Below, one piece after another: positions 40,534 through 50,039 of a stretch of DNA of 64,000 nt. Each line of letters begins with the position of its first letter. The first letter of the stretch is position 1. Source of the stretch: Humibacillus sp. (GTDB taxonomy: Bacteria; Actinomycetota; Actinomycetes; Actinomycetales; Dermatophilaceae); NCBI GenBank assembly GCA_030452985.1, contig JAKDLG010000005.1, positions 1 through 64,000 on the forward strand. Reading direction: 5' to 3'. Under the pieces are notes generated by a model. The model was given only the letters and a program-made list of their open reading frames with translations, did no database searches and was not told where the DNA came from. Made by a program: the position numbers and the translations under genes.

Positions 40534-42993
40534 CTAGGGTGTCGTTGTCGCCCGCCAGTCAATGCGCGCGCCGGTGTGAGTGAGGGGCGCTGCTGTGTCG
40601 CGGGTCGGGGCCGCTCCGATGCCACGACCGGGCAAGACGATCACGGGCCGCACCGTGCGGGTGACCGGCATCTGCGCGAAGGAGCCCGACCGTTCGTCGA
40701 CGGTCAGCACCCCCTCGACGTCGTTCCAGCGCATCGGCGTCAGACTGAACTCCCCACGCTCGTAGGCGTACCCATCGCCGGCGTCGTCGTAGAGGTCGAA
40801 CTCCCCGTCGGCGCCGGGGTAGACCCGCACCTCGAGCTCACCCCAGGGGTCTTGCCCGGTGTGTTGCACCTCCGGCCCCAGCGGCAGGATGCAGCCGCTG
40901 CGCACGAAGAGTGGAACCCGTTCGAGGGGCGCATCGGCCACGATCGTCTGGCCGCCCCGATACCGCTCCCCGGTCCAGAAGTCGTACCAGTCGCAACCGG
41001 CGGGCAGGTAGACCAGCCGCGAATGTGCCACTCCGGCAAGGGGCGTCGAGTCGGGTCCGTGATCCATCGCATGCGTCACCGGACAGACCAACAGGGCCGG
41101 GCCCACCATGAACTGGTCGGCGATGTCGTAGACCGCCGGGTCGTGACGGAAGTCGAAGGCGAGGGCCCGCAGGGGGGTGTACGCACGCTGGGTGGTCCAG
41201 CCGTTCAGGGAGTAGAGGTAGGGCAGCAGCCGGTAGCGCAGCCTCAGGAAGGCCGCGATCGTGTCGTAGACCACCTCCCCCGGTTCGCCGAACCGCCACG
41301 GCTCACGAGCCGTGCACCGCCCGTGCGAACGGAACACCGGCATGAACGTGCCCGCCTGCAACCAGCGCAGGTACAGCTCGCGGTAACCCAGGTCGAGGTT
41401 GCCCTGCTCGTAGTCGCCCGCCCAGAACCACAGGTCGCCGGGCGTGACGAAGTAGGCGCCGATGTCGAAGGTCCAGAACGGGGTTCCAGTCACACACAGG
41501 TTGAGCCCGGCGGCGAACTGCCGACGTAGGGCGTCCCACGTCGCCGACCAGTCTCCCGACCAGGTCACCGCCGCGTAGCGCTGCTGGCCGACGAAGCCCG
41601 ACCGGGTCAGGGTGAAGACCCGCTTGCCGTCGTTCTGGGCGCGCAGCCCCTCGTAGAGGCCGGCGGAGTGCGCCAGCGAGTACCCGTTGATGCGCTCGGG
41701 GTCGAGGTACTTCTTCATCGCGTCGGTGTTGATGACCACGCGCTGGCCCGGCTGGGGCCGCACCGCTCCCTTCCAATCGGCCTCGAACGGCTCGGTGCAG
41801 TCAGACCAGAAGGCGTCGACGCCGTGCTGGGCGTACCCCTCGCTCACCTGGGCCGCGTACCGCTCCCGCGCCGCCGGGTCGAACGCGTCGTAGGTCGAGC
41901 CGTCGCCGAGCAGCTGCCCGTGCTCGCGGAACTCCCGCTGGTTGGCACCGTTGCCGTGCATGTTCGGCCAGATCGACACCATCAGTCGGCAGTCCATCCC
42001 GTGCAGCTGATCCACCAGACCCTTGGGGTCGGGAAAGCGGTTGGGGTCGAGGGACTTCTGACCCCACTGCCCCTCGGGCCAGCTCTGCCAGTCCTGCACG
42101 ATGCAGTCGATCGGCAGGTCGCGAGCACGGAACTGGCTGACCACCTCGATCAGCTCGGCGGCATCCACGTAGCGATCCTTGCTCTGCACGTAGCCCAGCG
42201 CCCAGCGGGGCAGCATCGGCGCCTCCCCGGTGAGGCGACGCACCTCGCCGACGATGTCGTCGAGCTCCGGACCCACGATGAACAGGAAGTCGAGCTCGTC
42301 GTCGGTCTCGGTCCAGAAGTAGGTGCCATGCTGGTCGTCGTGGAAGGAGGCCAGCGACTGGCTGTCCCAGAGGATGCCGTAGCCGCGTGTCGAGACGATC
42401 ATCGGCGCGACGATCTTCATGTTCTGCTGGTAGAGGTACTCGTGGTGCCCGCGGTAGTTGAGGATGCCGTCCTCGTGCTGACCGAGCCCGTAGATCGCCT
42501 CGTCGTCCTGGAACTCCAGGCGCAGCGTCGTGGAGTACGCCTGCCGGTCGACCACGGTCTCGGTGCCCGTCACCACCGCCCGTTCCCCGTCTGCTCCGCG
42601 CACCGTGGTGATGTCGGTGTCGTCGGAGAACACGGTGCGCAGCACGTCGACCTCCTCGAGCAGCTTCGCGTCGCGCCGGTCGTGGGGCTCACGCACCAGC
42701 AGTCGCCCGGTCTCGTCGGCCCAGCTGAACGCCCCAGTGGCGCGGTCGATCTCGAGGCGCAACCGAGGGGTCGAGAGCACGAGGATGCCGTCTGCCTCCG
42801 CGACCGCGGGGGCGCTGCGTTCCAGCCCGCCCAGCAGCATCCCGTTCGACGCCAGGGACTGGTCTGAGAAGGTCGGGCGGCCCGTGTAGACCACGCGCAT
42901 CACCCGGTCGCCGATGGCCTGGAGCCGGAGACGGCCGACGGAGGTGGTGATGACGACGGCCTCGCCGTCGACGGTGTGGTCGAGAACCCTCAT
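40534..42993 (-). CDS. GH31 family alpha-glycosidase
   Basis: Retaining glycoside hydrolase of 819 residues, probably alpha-glucosidase or alpha-xylosidase. The N-terminal beta-sandwich ends near residue 250. The catalytic barrel has nucleophile Asp398 in WSDCTEPFEADW and acid/base Asp481 in VTWSGDWSATWDAL. FDIGAYFVTPGDLWFWAGDY and the proximal C-terminal domain (PLFVRSGCILPLGPEVQHTG) are also typical. No signal peptide, so it acts on imported oligosaccharides. Its start ATG 42993 overlaps the GH2 stop by four bases. The frame extends upstream through GH2 sequence and is not coding there. Exact substrate is unresolved. Confidence 0.92.
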   Translation of the reverse strand: MRVLDHTVDGEAVVITTSVGRLRLQAIGDRVMRVVYTGRPTFSDQSLASNGMLLGGLERSAPAVAEADGILVLSTPRLRLEIDRATGAFSWADETGRLLVREPHDRRDAKLLEEVDVLRTVFSDDTDITTVRGADGERAVVTGTETVVDRQAYSTTLRLEFQDDEAIYGLGQHEDGILNYRGHHEYLYQQNMKIVAPMIVSTRGYGILWDSQSLASFHDDQHGTYFWTETDDELDFLFIVGPELDDIVGEVRRLTGEAPMLPRWALGYVQSKDRYVDAAELIEVVSQFRARDLPIDCIVQDWQSWPEGQWGQKSLDPNRFPDPKGLVDQLHGMDCRLMVSIWPNMHGNGANQREFREHGQLLGDGSTYDAFDPAARERYAAQVSEGYAQHGVDAFWSDCTEPFEADWKGAVRPQPGQRVVINTDAMKKYLDPERINGYSLAHSAGLYEGLRAQNDGKRVFTLTRSGFVGQQRYAAVTWSGDWSATWDALRRQFAAGLNLCVTGTPFWTFDIGAYFVTPGDLWFWAGDYEQGNLDLGYRELYLRWLQAGTFMPVFRSHGRCTAREPWRFGEPGEVVYDTIAAFLRLRYRLLPYLYSLNGWTTQRAYTPLRALAFDFRHDPAVYDIADQFMVGPALLVCPVTHAMDHGPDSTPLAGVAHSRLVYLPAGCDWYDFWTGERYRGGQTIVADAPLERVPLFVRSGCILPLGPEVQHTGQDPWGELEVRVYPGADGEFDLYDDAGDGYAYERGEFSLTPMRWNDVEGVLTVDERSGSFAQMPVTRTVRPVIVLPGRGIGAAPTRDTAAPLTHTGARIDWRATTTP

Positions 42994-45497
42994 GCTGACA
43001 CCGCTTCCGATCGTGGGTGGGCACGGTGATTCACACTCATCAGCACCGGCGGTGAGGTCAGCGCGGCCGGGTCGAGGTCGGCTGTGCTGGTCACCGAGAA
43101 GGTGTACGACTCGCCCGGCAGCAAGGTGACGAGCTGGTCGGAGACGATGGCAGACGGGTCGAGACGGTCGACGCTGAGCACGAGGTCCTTGACCAGCGCG
43201 TCGGCCGTGACCACGACGCCATAACCCTGCTCCGAGCGCCGCACGTCGGTACGCAGCGACGGCGCGAGGAAACGCAGATCGAGGTCTTCGACGAACCACC
43301 ACCAGGCCCGGCCGGCGTCACTGGCCGACGAACAGCTCGCGACGAGCAGCTCCTGCGACGCGTCGACCGGGGCCTGCAGCGGCGACGCCAGAACGGTGGT
43401 GGCTCCCGACCTGGGAGCGACGTCGATGGCCACCTGCTCACTCGCCAGCGTCTCGCCCGCGAGGTTGGTGCGCCTCACCTCTACGGTGTCGCACCAGGGT
43501 TGCGCACTGTCGTTGCTGACGATGAGCGCGACTCCACCCTCACGCGGCTGGAGCAGCAGCACGCGCGGCGCGTTGAGCCGGCGCAGGGCGTACCAGAGCG
43601 GCTTGCGGCGGCCCCCGCTGTCGATCACGGCCCAGCTGATCGCCGGCCAGCAGTCGTTCAGCTGCCAGACGATGTAGCCGGCGTTGCGCGGCGCGTGTGA
43701 ACGGTAGTGCGACACGGCGCAGCTGATGGCCCGCGCCTGGTCGAGCTGCGTCGTGAAGTACCAGTCGTCGAAGCCGGCCGGCGTCGGCACGTGCCCGACC
43801 CAGCCGCGCTCGAGCTTGAGGTTGCCGTCGATGGCCTTCTGGTGGTTCAGCATTCCCGGCGATTCGGGGGCGGGGTGCTCGTCGTGGATGGCCGGCATCA
43901 AGGTGGCGTGGTTCGCCGGGGCCTGGAAGCCGAACTCCGCCACGAACCGCGGGATGGCGCTCCGGTACTCGAGGTAGTCGACGCTGAACCAGACCTTCCA
44001 GCTGTGCACCGGGCCGTGGTCAGGCAGGGTCGGGTGGCTCTCGTCGTTCGGTGACCACGGGCTCGACGGGATGTAGGCCCGACCCGGGTCGATCTCGTCG
44101 ATGATCGCCGGGAACAGCTCGTCGTAGTAGCGGCCACCCCAGCCTTCTCCCTGCGCCAACCGCTCCTTGAAGCCCCAGGTGTAGTAGCCCTCGATGTTCT
44201 CGTTGCCGCCGCTCCAGAGGGCGAGGGAAGGGTTGGCCGCCAGCCGGGCGACGTGCTCGCGCGCCTCGGCCTCGACCTCCTGCCACATCTCGGGGGCCTC
44301 GGAGTAGCAGGCGCAGGCGAACTGAAAGTCCTGCCAGACGAGGATGCCCTGGCGGTTGCAGGCGTCGTAGAAGTCGTCGCTCTCGTAGATGCCACCGCCC
44401 CAGGCCCGAAGCAGGTTCATCCCGGCGTCCGCTGCGCCCTGCACCGCTCGCTCGTAGTCCTGCGGCGTCATCCGGCTCGGAAAGCAGTCGCCCGGGATCC
44501 AGTTCGCTCCCTTGACCCAGACGAACTCGCCGTTGACGTGGAACTCGAAGCTGGTGCCGTGCTCGTCCGGCTCGACGCGCACCTCGACCGTGCGAAAGCC
44601 CATGTCGTGGCTCCACGCGTCGAGCTCGACGCCACCGGCCGAGGCCCGCACGACGAGCCGGTACAGCGGCTGCTCCCCGTGTCCGCGTGGCCACCACAGC
44701 TCCGGCTCGTCGACGGTGAACGAGAGCTCGGCCGCGTCGTGCGTCGTCGTCGCCGTGGCGCTCGTCGTGGTCCCGTCGGGTGCCGTGAGCAGAGCGTCGA
44801 GCGTGACGTCTTGTTCTCCGGTGCGCTCGAGGTCGACCGACAACGTCACCCGACCCCTCCCCCGCTCATCGACGGTCACGGTCGGCACGACGGAGGCCAG
44901 CCGGGCCGTCGACCACTGCTGCAGACGGATCGGCCGCCAGATCCCAGCCGTGGTCAGGGTGGGGCCCCAGTCCCAGCCAAAGTTGGACGCCATCTTGCGC
45001 AGCGCGTTGTAGGGCAGTGCGTCCCCCACCAGCGGCTTGACCCCGATGCGCTGCTCCGACTCCCGAGCGGCGCGCAGGGGGGCGTCGAGGTCCACCACGA
45101 GCTGGTTGCCGGGGCTCAACAGCGCGCGCACGTCGAACCGGTAGGTGCGGTGCTGGTTCTTGGTGCGCCCGACGACGGCGCCGTTCAGGCTCACCGTGGC
45201 CGCCGTGTCGAGCCCCTCGGCGACGAGGTCGACCCGTTCGTGCCCCTCGTCGACGAAGGCGAACGAGGTGCGGTACCGAGCGTCGGTCTCACCGATCCAC
45301 TGCACCTGCTGCTCGTTGCAGCCGACGTACGGGTCCGGGATCAGCCCGGCGGCGAGCAGGTCGGTGTGCACGCACCCGGGCACTTCAGCGGGGACGTGAT
45401 CGGGGATGCCGTCGGGGACGGCTACCGCTGTTCCGTCAGGGCCGCGACCCGACCGCAGGGTGAGGGTCCAGCCCTGTGAGATTGCCATGCTGCTCAT
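42990..45497 (-). CDS. GH2 beta-mannosidase-like glycoside hydrolase 1
   Basis: Hydrolyses non-reducing terminal beta-D-mannose from oligosaccharides; retaining GH2 enzyme of 835 residues. Sugar-binding and Ig-like domains come first, and LRKMASNFGWDWGPTLTTAG is the beta-mannosidase signature. The barrel has acid/base Glu433 in SGGNENIEG and nucleophile Glu521 in FVAEFGFQ. No signal peptide. ATG 45497 has GAAGGAT upstream; ATG 45488 is the alternative. The beginning overlaps the last 62 bases of the upstream paralogue. Stop overlaps GH31. It shares the FGWDWG, WGGGIYES and NENxxG signatures with its neighbour, pointing to an old duplication. Confidence 0.92.
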   Translation of the reverse strand: MSSMAISQGWTLTLRSGRGPDGTAVAVPDGIPDHVPAEVPGCVHTDLLAAGLIPDPYVGCNEQQVQWIGETDARYRTSFAFVDEGHERVDLVAEGLDTAATVSLNGAVVGRTKNQHRTYRFDVRALLSPGNQLVVDLDAPLRAARESEQRIGVKPLVGDALPYNALRKMASNFGWDWGPTLTTAGIWRPIRLQQWSTARLASVVPTVTVDERGRGRVTLSVDLERTGEQDVTLDALLTAPDGTTTSATATTTHDAAELSFTVDEPELWWPRGHGEQPLYRLVVRASAGGVELDAWSHDMGFRTVEVRVEPDEHGTSFEFHVNGEFVWVKGANWIPGDCFPSRMTPQDYERAVQGAADAGMNLLRAWGGGIYESDDFYDACNRQGILVWQDFQFACACYSEAPEMWQEVEAEAREHVARLAANPSLALWSGGNENIEGYYTWGFKERLAQGEGWGGRYYDELFPAIIDEIDPGRAYIPSSPWSPNDESHPTLPDHGPVHSWKVWFSVDYLEYRSAIPRFVAEFGFQAPANHATLMPAIHDEHPAPESPGMLNHQKAIDGNLKLERGWVGHVPTPAGFDDWYFTTQLDQARAISCAVSHYRSHAPRNAGYIVWQLNDCWPAISWAVIDSGGRRKPLWYALRRLNAPRVLLLQPREGGVALIVSNDSAQPWCDTVEVRRTNLAGETLASEQVAIDVAPRSGATTVLASPLQAPVDASQELLVASCSSASDAGRAWWWFVEDLDLRFLAPSLRTDVRRSEQGYGVVVTADALVKDLVLSVDRLDPSAIVSDQLVTLLPGESYTFSVTSTADLDPAALTSPPVLMSVNHRAHPRSEAVSA

Positions 45498-48105
45498 CCG
45501 TCGAAGATCCTTCTGCACGAGTCGGTTCGGGGGCGGTACGGGTCCGGGTCAGGTCGTTCGCGGTGCGCAGGACCGGAGCCGTGGCCAAGGCGGCTTCGAG
45601 CCCCCGCACTGCGCTGCGCACGTGGATGGTGGTACTCGCCCCGGCCGGGAGGGTCACCAGGGCCTGGTCGACCGTGGCGGCGGGGTCAAGACGGTCGGCG
45701 AGCAGGGTGAGGTCCTTGACCAGTCCCCGGGCGGCGAGCACCCTCACCTGGTACCCGTCTTCCACGACCTCGACGTCAACGGTCACAGCATCCGGGTGCA
45801 GCGACAGCTCTGTGTCGGGTGCCCAGCAGTGCACGTCGCGAACCATGGTGGCCGAGCCCGATGTCGTTCCCGCACCGAGGGATGTCTCGGCCACGAGCAC
45901 CTCTGCGGTCCGGTCGTCGGGAGTGCGCAGCTCGGGCGGGAGGCCCAGAAGCTGTACAGACCGCGGGGCCGCGTCGAGCACGATGCTCGTCTCGGCCAGT
46001 AACGCTCCGCCCAAACTCTCCCGCCGCATCCGCACTTCCCCGTTCCAGGGCGAACCGGTGTCGTTGACGGCAGCAAGCACTGGGACGGGCTCACCCGTCA
46101 CGGGGTCGGGCCGGGTCTGTACCGTCAGCAGCCGGTCGGCGAAGCTCGAACGTAGCGCCCACCACAAGGGTTTGACGATCTCGTCGCCGTCGATGGCTGC
46201 CCACGACGTGACCGGCCAGCAGTCGTTCAGCTGCCAGACGATGGCGCCGGCCGTGCGCGGCCACCACGAGCGGTAGTGGGTCAGGGCGTGAGCCACTGCC
46301 CGGGCCTGGTTCAGCTGCGTGGCCCAGTGCCAGTCGGTGAAGTCGGTGGGCACCCCGAGGTGCGGCTCGAGGCCGCGGTCGAGCTTGCCGTTGCCGTCGT
46401 CAGCCTTCTGGTGCAGCAGCCACACCGGGTCGTTCTTGGTGGCCACCAGACCTTCGGCGTTCGTCATGGCGCGCTCCATGGTGTGCCAGGCCGGCGGCCC
46501 CTGAAAGCCGAACTCGCTGCAGAAGCGGGGGATCTCGCTGCGGTACTGCGTGTAGTCGATGCGGTTCCAGACCTCCCACTGGTGGTGGGTGCCGTGGTCG
46601 GGATCGTTCGGGTGGATGATATCGAGCGCTGCCCGGGGAGAGTACGGGCTGCCGTCGGCGTACGGAGTGGTCGGAGCGAGCTCGGCGATGATCGCTGGGA
46701 ACAGCTCGGTGTAGTAGAAGTGGCCCCAGGTGCGGCCCTGCAGCTCCTCCTGCCAGCCCCAGTCCATGAAGCCCCAGAGGTTCTCGTTGCCACCGTTCCA
46801 CAGCACAAGGCTGGGGTGCGCAGTCAGCCGCGCGACGTGTTCGCGGGCCTCGGCCTCGAACTCGCTGCGGTGCGGCTCCTCCTCGGGGTAGGCGGCGCAG
46901 GCGAGCAGGAAGTCCTGCCACACCATGATCCCCGTCTCGTCGCACAGCTCGTAGAACTGCTCCGACTCGTAGATGCCGCCGCCCCAGACGCGCAGCAGGT
47001 TGAGGTTCGCCCCCAGGGCCTGACCGATGCGTCGGGACAGCTGCTCGCGGGTGATGCGGGTGAGCAGGTGGTCGTCGGGAATCCAGTTGGCGCCCTTGGC
47101 GAAGACCGGGGTGCCGTTGACGACGATCGTGAAGGCCGTGCCGAACTCGTCGTCGCTCGTGTCGACGCGCACCGACCGCAGACCGATGCGGTGCTGCCAC
47201 TCGTCGATGCTGGTCGCGGTCGAGGCATCACCGTTCATGAGCTCGACCGTGAGGTCGTGCAGCGGGTGGTCGCCGTAGCCGACCGGCCACCAGAGCTCGG
47301 GCTGCGCGACGTCGAGAGTCACGACTGCCGAGGTGGCTCCCGTCTCGACGACAGCCGTTGCCTCTGTGACACCCCCGCCAGGGCGGGTGAGCCGGGCGAC
47401 GAGGGTCAACGGCGCGGGGTCGGGCTCGAGGCCCGAGCGCTCGACGTCGACGTGCACCTGCACCCGCGCCGCGCCCAGGTCGTCGGTCACGGTGACCAGC
47501 GGGCGAACCGACGCCAGCCGCGCGACGCGCCAGCGCTCGAGACGAACCGGCTTCCAGATGCCGGCGGTCTGCAGGTCAGGACCCCAGTCCCAGCCGAAGC
47601 TGCACGCCATCTTGCGCACCATGCCGAGCGGATAGTCGTAGGCCGCCGGACGGGCGCCGAGGCGCGCGACCTCCGACTCGGCGCTCTCCAAGGCCGACGC
47701 GAAGTCGACGGTGAGCGGCATCCGGCCCCCGTCGACGCTGGCCAACGCGGCGCGCAGGTCGAAGCGGAACGTGCGGTGCTGGTTGGCGGTGTGCCCGAGA
47801 ATCTGACCACCGAGCGAGACGGTCGCCACCGTGTCGAGGCCTTCGAAGACGATGTCGACCCGTTCAGCGGGTTCCGCTGGGGGCACGACCAGCTCGCGCT
47901 CGTAGCGCCACTGGGCCCGGTGCATCCACGCCACCTCGGTCTCGTTCAGGCGCAGGTACGGGTCGGCGATGAGGTCGGCGGCGAGCAGGTCGGTGTGGGT
48001 CGTACCGGGCACCGTGGCGGGCACCGTGCGGCCCACGATGGCGTCGGGCACGGGGCCGCCGGTCGCCAGCAGGCTCCAGCCGCCGTGCAGGTCGGTGGCG
48101 TGCAT
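45436..48105 (-). CDS. GH2 beta-mannosidase-like glycoside hydrolase 2
   Basis: 889 residues, same domain order as the following paralogue. Signatures are RKMACSFGWDWGPDLQTAGI, WGGGIYESEQFYE, acid/base Glu441 in WNGGNENLWG and nucleophile Glu531 in RFCSEFGFQG. Start ATG 48105 follows GGAGAG. No signal peptide, so it works in the cytoplasm on imported oligosaccharides. The last about 35 residues (Thr/Arg/Pro-rich, ending GSRP) go beyond the normal domain and read over the start of the next gene. Substrate may be a beta-mannosyl-terminated glycan; beta-mannosidase specificity is family-based inference. Confidence 0.92.
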   Translation of the reverse strand: MHATDLHGGWSLLATGGPVPDAIVGRTVPATVPGTTHTDLLAADLIADPYLRLNETEVAWMHRAQWRYERELVVPPAEPAERVDIVFEGLDTVATVSLGGQILGHTANQHRTFRFDLRAALASVDGGRMPLTVDFASALESAESEVARLGARPAAYDYPLGMVRKMACSFGWDWGPDLQTAGIWKPVRLERWRVARLASVRPLVTVTDDLGAARVQVHVDVERSGLEPDPAPLTLVARLTRPGGGVTEATAVVETGATSAVVTLDVAQPELWWPVGYGDHPLHDLTVELMNGDASTATSIDEWQHRIGLRSVRVDTSDDEFGTAFTIVVNGTPVFAKGANWIPDDHLLTRITREQLSRRIGQALGANLNLLRVWGGGIYESEQFYELCDETGIMVWQDFLLACAAYPEEEPHRSEFEAEAREHVARLTAHPSLVLWNGGNENLWGFMDWGWQEELQGRTWGHFYYTELFPAIIAELAPTTPYADGSPYSPRAALDIIHPNDPDHGTHHQWEVWNRIDYTQYRSEIPRFCSEFGFQGPPAWHTMERAMTNAEGLVATKNDPVWLLHQKADDGNGKLDRGLEPHLGVPTDFTDWHWATQLNQARAVAHALTHYRSWWPRTAGAIVWQLNDCWPVTSWAAIDGDEIVKPLWWALRSSFADRLLTVQTRPDPVTGEPVPVLAAVNDTGSPWNGEVRMRRESLGGALLAETSIVLDAAPRSVQLLGLPPELRTPDDRTAEVLVAETSLGAGTTSGSATMVRDVHCWAPDTELSLHPDAVTVDVEVVEDGYQVRVLAARGLVKDLTLLADRLDPAATVDQALVTLPAGASTTIHVRSAVRGLEAALATAPVLRTANDLTRTRTAPEPTRAEGSSTDEQHGNLTGLDPHPAVGSRP

Positions 48106-48136
48106 CAGGATCTCTCCAGGGGTCGGGATGGGCGGC

Positions 48137-48976
48137 TCACTTGGTGGCTCCGGCGGAGATGCCGTTGTAGATCCATCGCTGGAGCAGCAGGAAGATGATC
48201 AGGGTCGGCACGATGACGATGATGGCGCCGGCCGAAAGCACTTCCCACTGGGTGCCGAGCGGGCCCTTGAACCGGAACAGCGACGTCGAGATCACGCCGA
48301 GATCACTGTCCGGCATGTAGAGGAAGGGGATGTAGAACTCGTTGTAGACGGCGATGCCCTTGATGATGACGACGGTGGCGATAGCGGGCTTCAGCAGCGG
48401 GAAGATGATGCTGCGGTAGATGCGGAAGTGGTTTGCGCCGTCGAGCTTGGCGGCCTCGTCGAGCGAGATGGGGATGGAGCGCATGAACTGCACGAAGATG
48501 TAGATCGAGACGATGTCGGTGCCGAGGAACAGCGCGATCGGAGCCCACCGGGTGTCGTAGAGGCCAAGGGTGTTGACGACCTGGAAGGTGGCGACCTGGG
48601 TGGTGACACCGGGTACGAGGGTGGCCACGAGGAACAGGGCCACCACCAGCTTCTTGAACCGGAACTGGAATCGGTCGAGGGCGTAGGCCGTCATGGTGCC
48701 GATGATGATCGTGCCGGCGACCGAGATCACGAGGATGAAGGTCGTGTTGATGAAGGCCTGACCCATCTGGGCGTCCTTGAAGGCCCGACTGAAGTTGCTG
48801 AAGTCCAACGACTTCGGCAGCTCGAGCGGCCCACTGGTGGCGTAGTCCTTCGGTGACTTGAGCGAGGTGAGGCCCATCACCACCAGAGGGACCAGGGCGA
48901 TCAGGCTCCAGGCGACAAGACTTGCGTACTTTCCGGTGCTGGCCAGCGCCGACCGTGGGGTGACTGCGCGGCTCAT
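48137..48976 (-). CDS. Carbohydrate ABC transporter permease (MalG type)
   Basis: Inner-membrane permease of 279 residues with about six membrane segments. The CUT1-family EAA loop is LDEAAKLDGANHFRIYRSII followed by FPLLKP. The start is ATG 48976, overlapping the stop of the other permease (ATGA); a longer frame upstream is within that gene. With its partner and the lipoprotein it forms a sugar importer. No ATPase gene is present in the cluster. Confidence 0.93.
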   Translation of the reverse strand: MSRAVTPRSALASTGKYASLVAWSLIALVPLVVMGLTSLKSPKDYATSGPLELPKSLDFSNFSRAFKDAQMGQAFINTTFILVISVAGTIIIGTMTAYALDRFQFRFKKLVVALFLVATLVPGVTTQVATFQVVNTLGLYDTRWAPIALFLGTDIVSIYIFVQFMRSIPISLDEAAKLDGANHFRIYRSIIFPLLKPAIATVVIIKGIAVYNEFYIPFLYMPDSDLGVISTSLFRFKGPLGTQWEVLSAGAIIVIVPTLIIFLLLQRWIYNGISAGATK

Positions 48977-49932
48977 GACAGGTCCACCTCCTCTTCGGGA
49001 ACGAGCTTTCGTTGGACCCACGTGACGAGCAGCACGATGAGAAGCAGGATGACGGCCATCGCCGAGGCCAGACCCACCTTGTTGTTCTCGAAGGCCAGCT
49101 TGACCGTCTGGATGACGAAGGTGGTGGAGCCGTTGGCACCGTCGAGCATGATGAACGGGATCTCGAAGACGGCGAGGCTGCCGGAGACCGCCAGGATGAA
49201 GGACAGGCTGATGATGGGTTTGATGCTCGGAGCGATGAGGTAGCGGAACTGCTGCCAGCGCGACGCGCCATCGAGCTCGGCTGCCTCGTAGATGCCGCCC
49301 GGGATCGACTGGATGGCGCCGAGGAAGAGCACGAAGTTGAGGCCCATGTAGCGCCAGACCGAGGTACCGGCCAGCGAGAAGTTGACGATGTCGGGGTTAC
49401 CGAGCCACAGCGGCGCCGACCCCTTGGCCATGCCGAAGAACCCCAGCACGGTGTCGAGGGTGCCGCCGGGCTGGAAGAAGAAGAGGAAGACGAACGAGAT
49501 GGCGACGCCGTTGATCAGGTAGGGGAAGAAGATGATCCCCTTGAAGAGGTTCTTGAACTTGGTGTTGAAGCTGAGCAGCGTGGCGAAGTAGAGCGCCAGC
49601 GCGATCTGCAGCACCGAGGCCGCCAGGTAGTAGAGGCTGACGAAGAAGACCCGGTACAGGTCGGGGCGAGTGAAGAACTCGGTGTAGTTGGCGAGCCCGA
49701 CGACCTTCTTGGTCTTGCTGAGGCCGTTCCAGCTGGTGAGCGAGTACCAGAACATGTTGGCCACCGGTACGTAGGTGAAGGTGATCAGCAGCACGAGCGG
49801 CACGAGCAGGAACAGCCACGGGATGAGCCGTTGCCGGAACGACTTCTTCCCAGATTCCCGGACGCGCATCGGCCTCGGGATGTTCGCGGCCGCCGTCTCC
49901 GACTCGCGGTTGGGGGCGGGGATATCTGTCAC
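48973..49932 (-). CDS. Carbohydrate ABC transporter permease (MalF type)
   Basis: Inner-membrane permease of 319 residues. The tail (1-35) is polar, then six membrane segments (IPWLFLLVPLVLLITFTYVP to AMAVILLLIVLLVTWV). The EAA loop is YEAAELDGASRWQQFRYLIA. It lies between the substrate-binding protein and the MalG-type permease, and a strong hairpin separates it from the upstream gene, which may lower its expression relative to the binding protein. Confidence 0.93.
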   Translation of the reverse strand: MTDIPAPNRESETAAANIPRPMRVRESGKKSFRQRLIPWLFLLVPLVLLITFTYVPVANMFWYSLTSWNGLSKTKKVVGLANYTEFFTRPDLYRVFFVSLYYLAASVLQIALALYFATLLSFNTKFKNLFKGIIFFPYLINGVAISFVFLFFFQPGGTLDTVLGFFGMAKGSAPLWLGNPDIVNFSLAGTSVWRYMGLNFVLFLGAIQSIPGGIYEAAELDGASRWQQFRYLIAPSIKPIISLSFILAVSGSLAVFEIPFIMLDGANGSTTFVIQTVKLAFENNKVGLASAMAVILLLIVLLVTWVQRKLVPEEEVDLS

Positions 49933-49986
49933 GGGACTACTCCTCGTTGAGCGTCACAGCCGATGGTGGGGAACATAAGTGGGGAG

Positions 49987-50019
49987 GGGCAGCGCGCCAG
50001 GAAGGCTGGCGCGCTGCCC
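49987..50019 (-). terminator. Intra-operon hairpin between binding-protein and permease genes
   Basis: GGGCAGCGCGCCAG (49987-50000) and its exact reverse complement (50006-50019) enclose a 5-base loop. It lies in the 107-base gap after the binding-protein stop, with no U-tract downstream. Such stem-loops after the binding-protein gene of sugar ABC operons commonly act as partial terminators or protect the upstream mRNA, giving excess binding protein. Function here is inferred from position. Confidence 0.7.
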
Positions 50020-50039
50020 GTCAGGTGGTGCGGGAGGGG

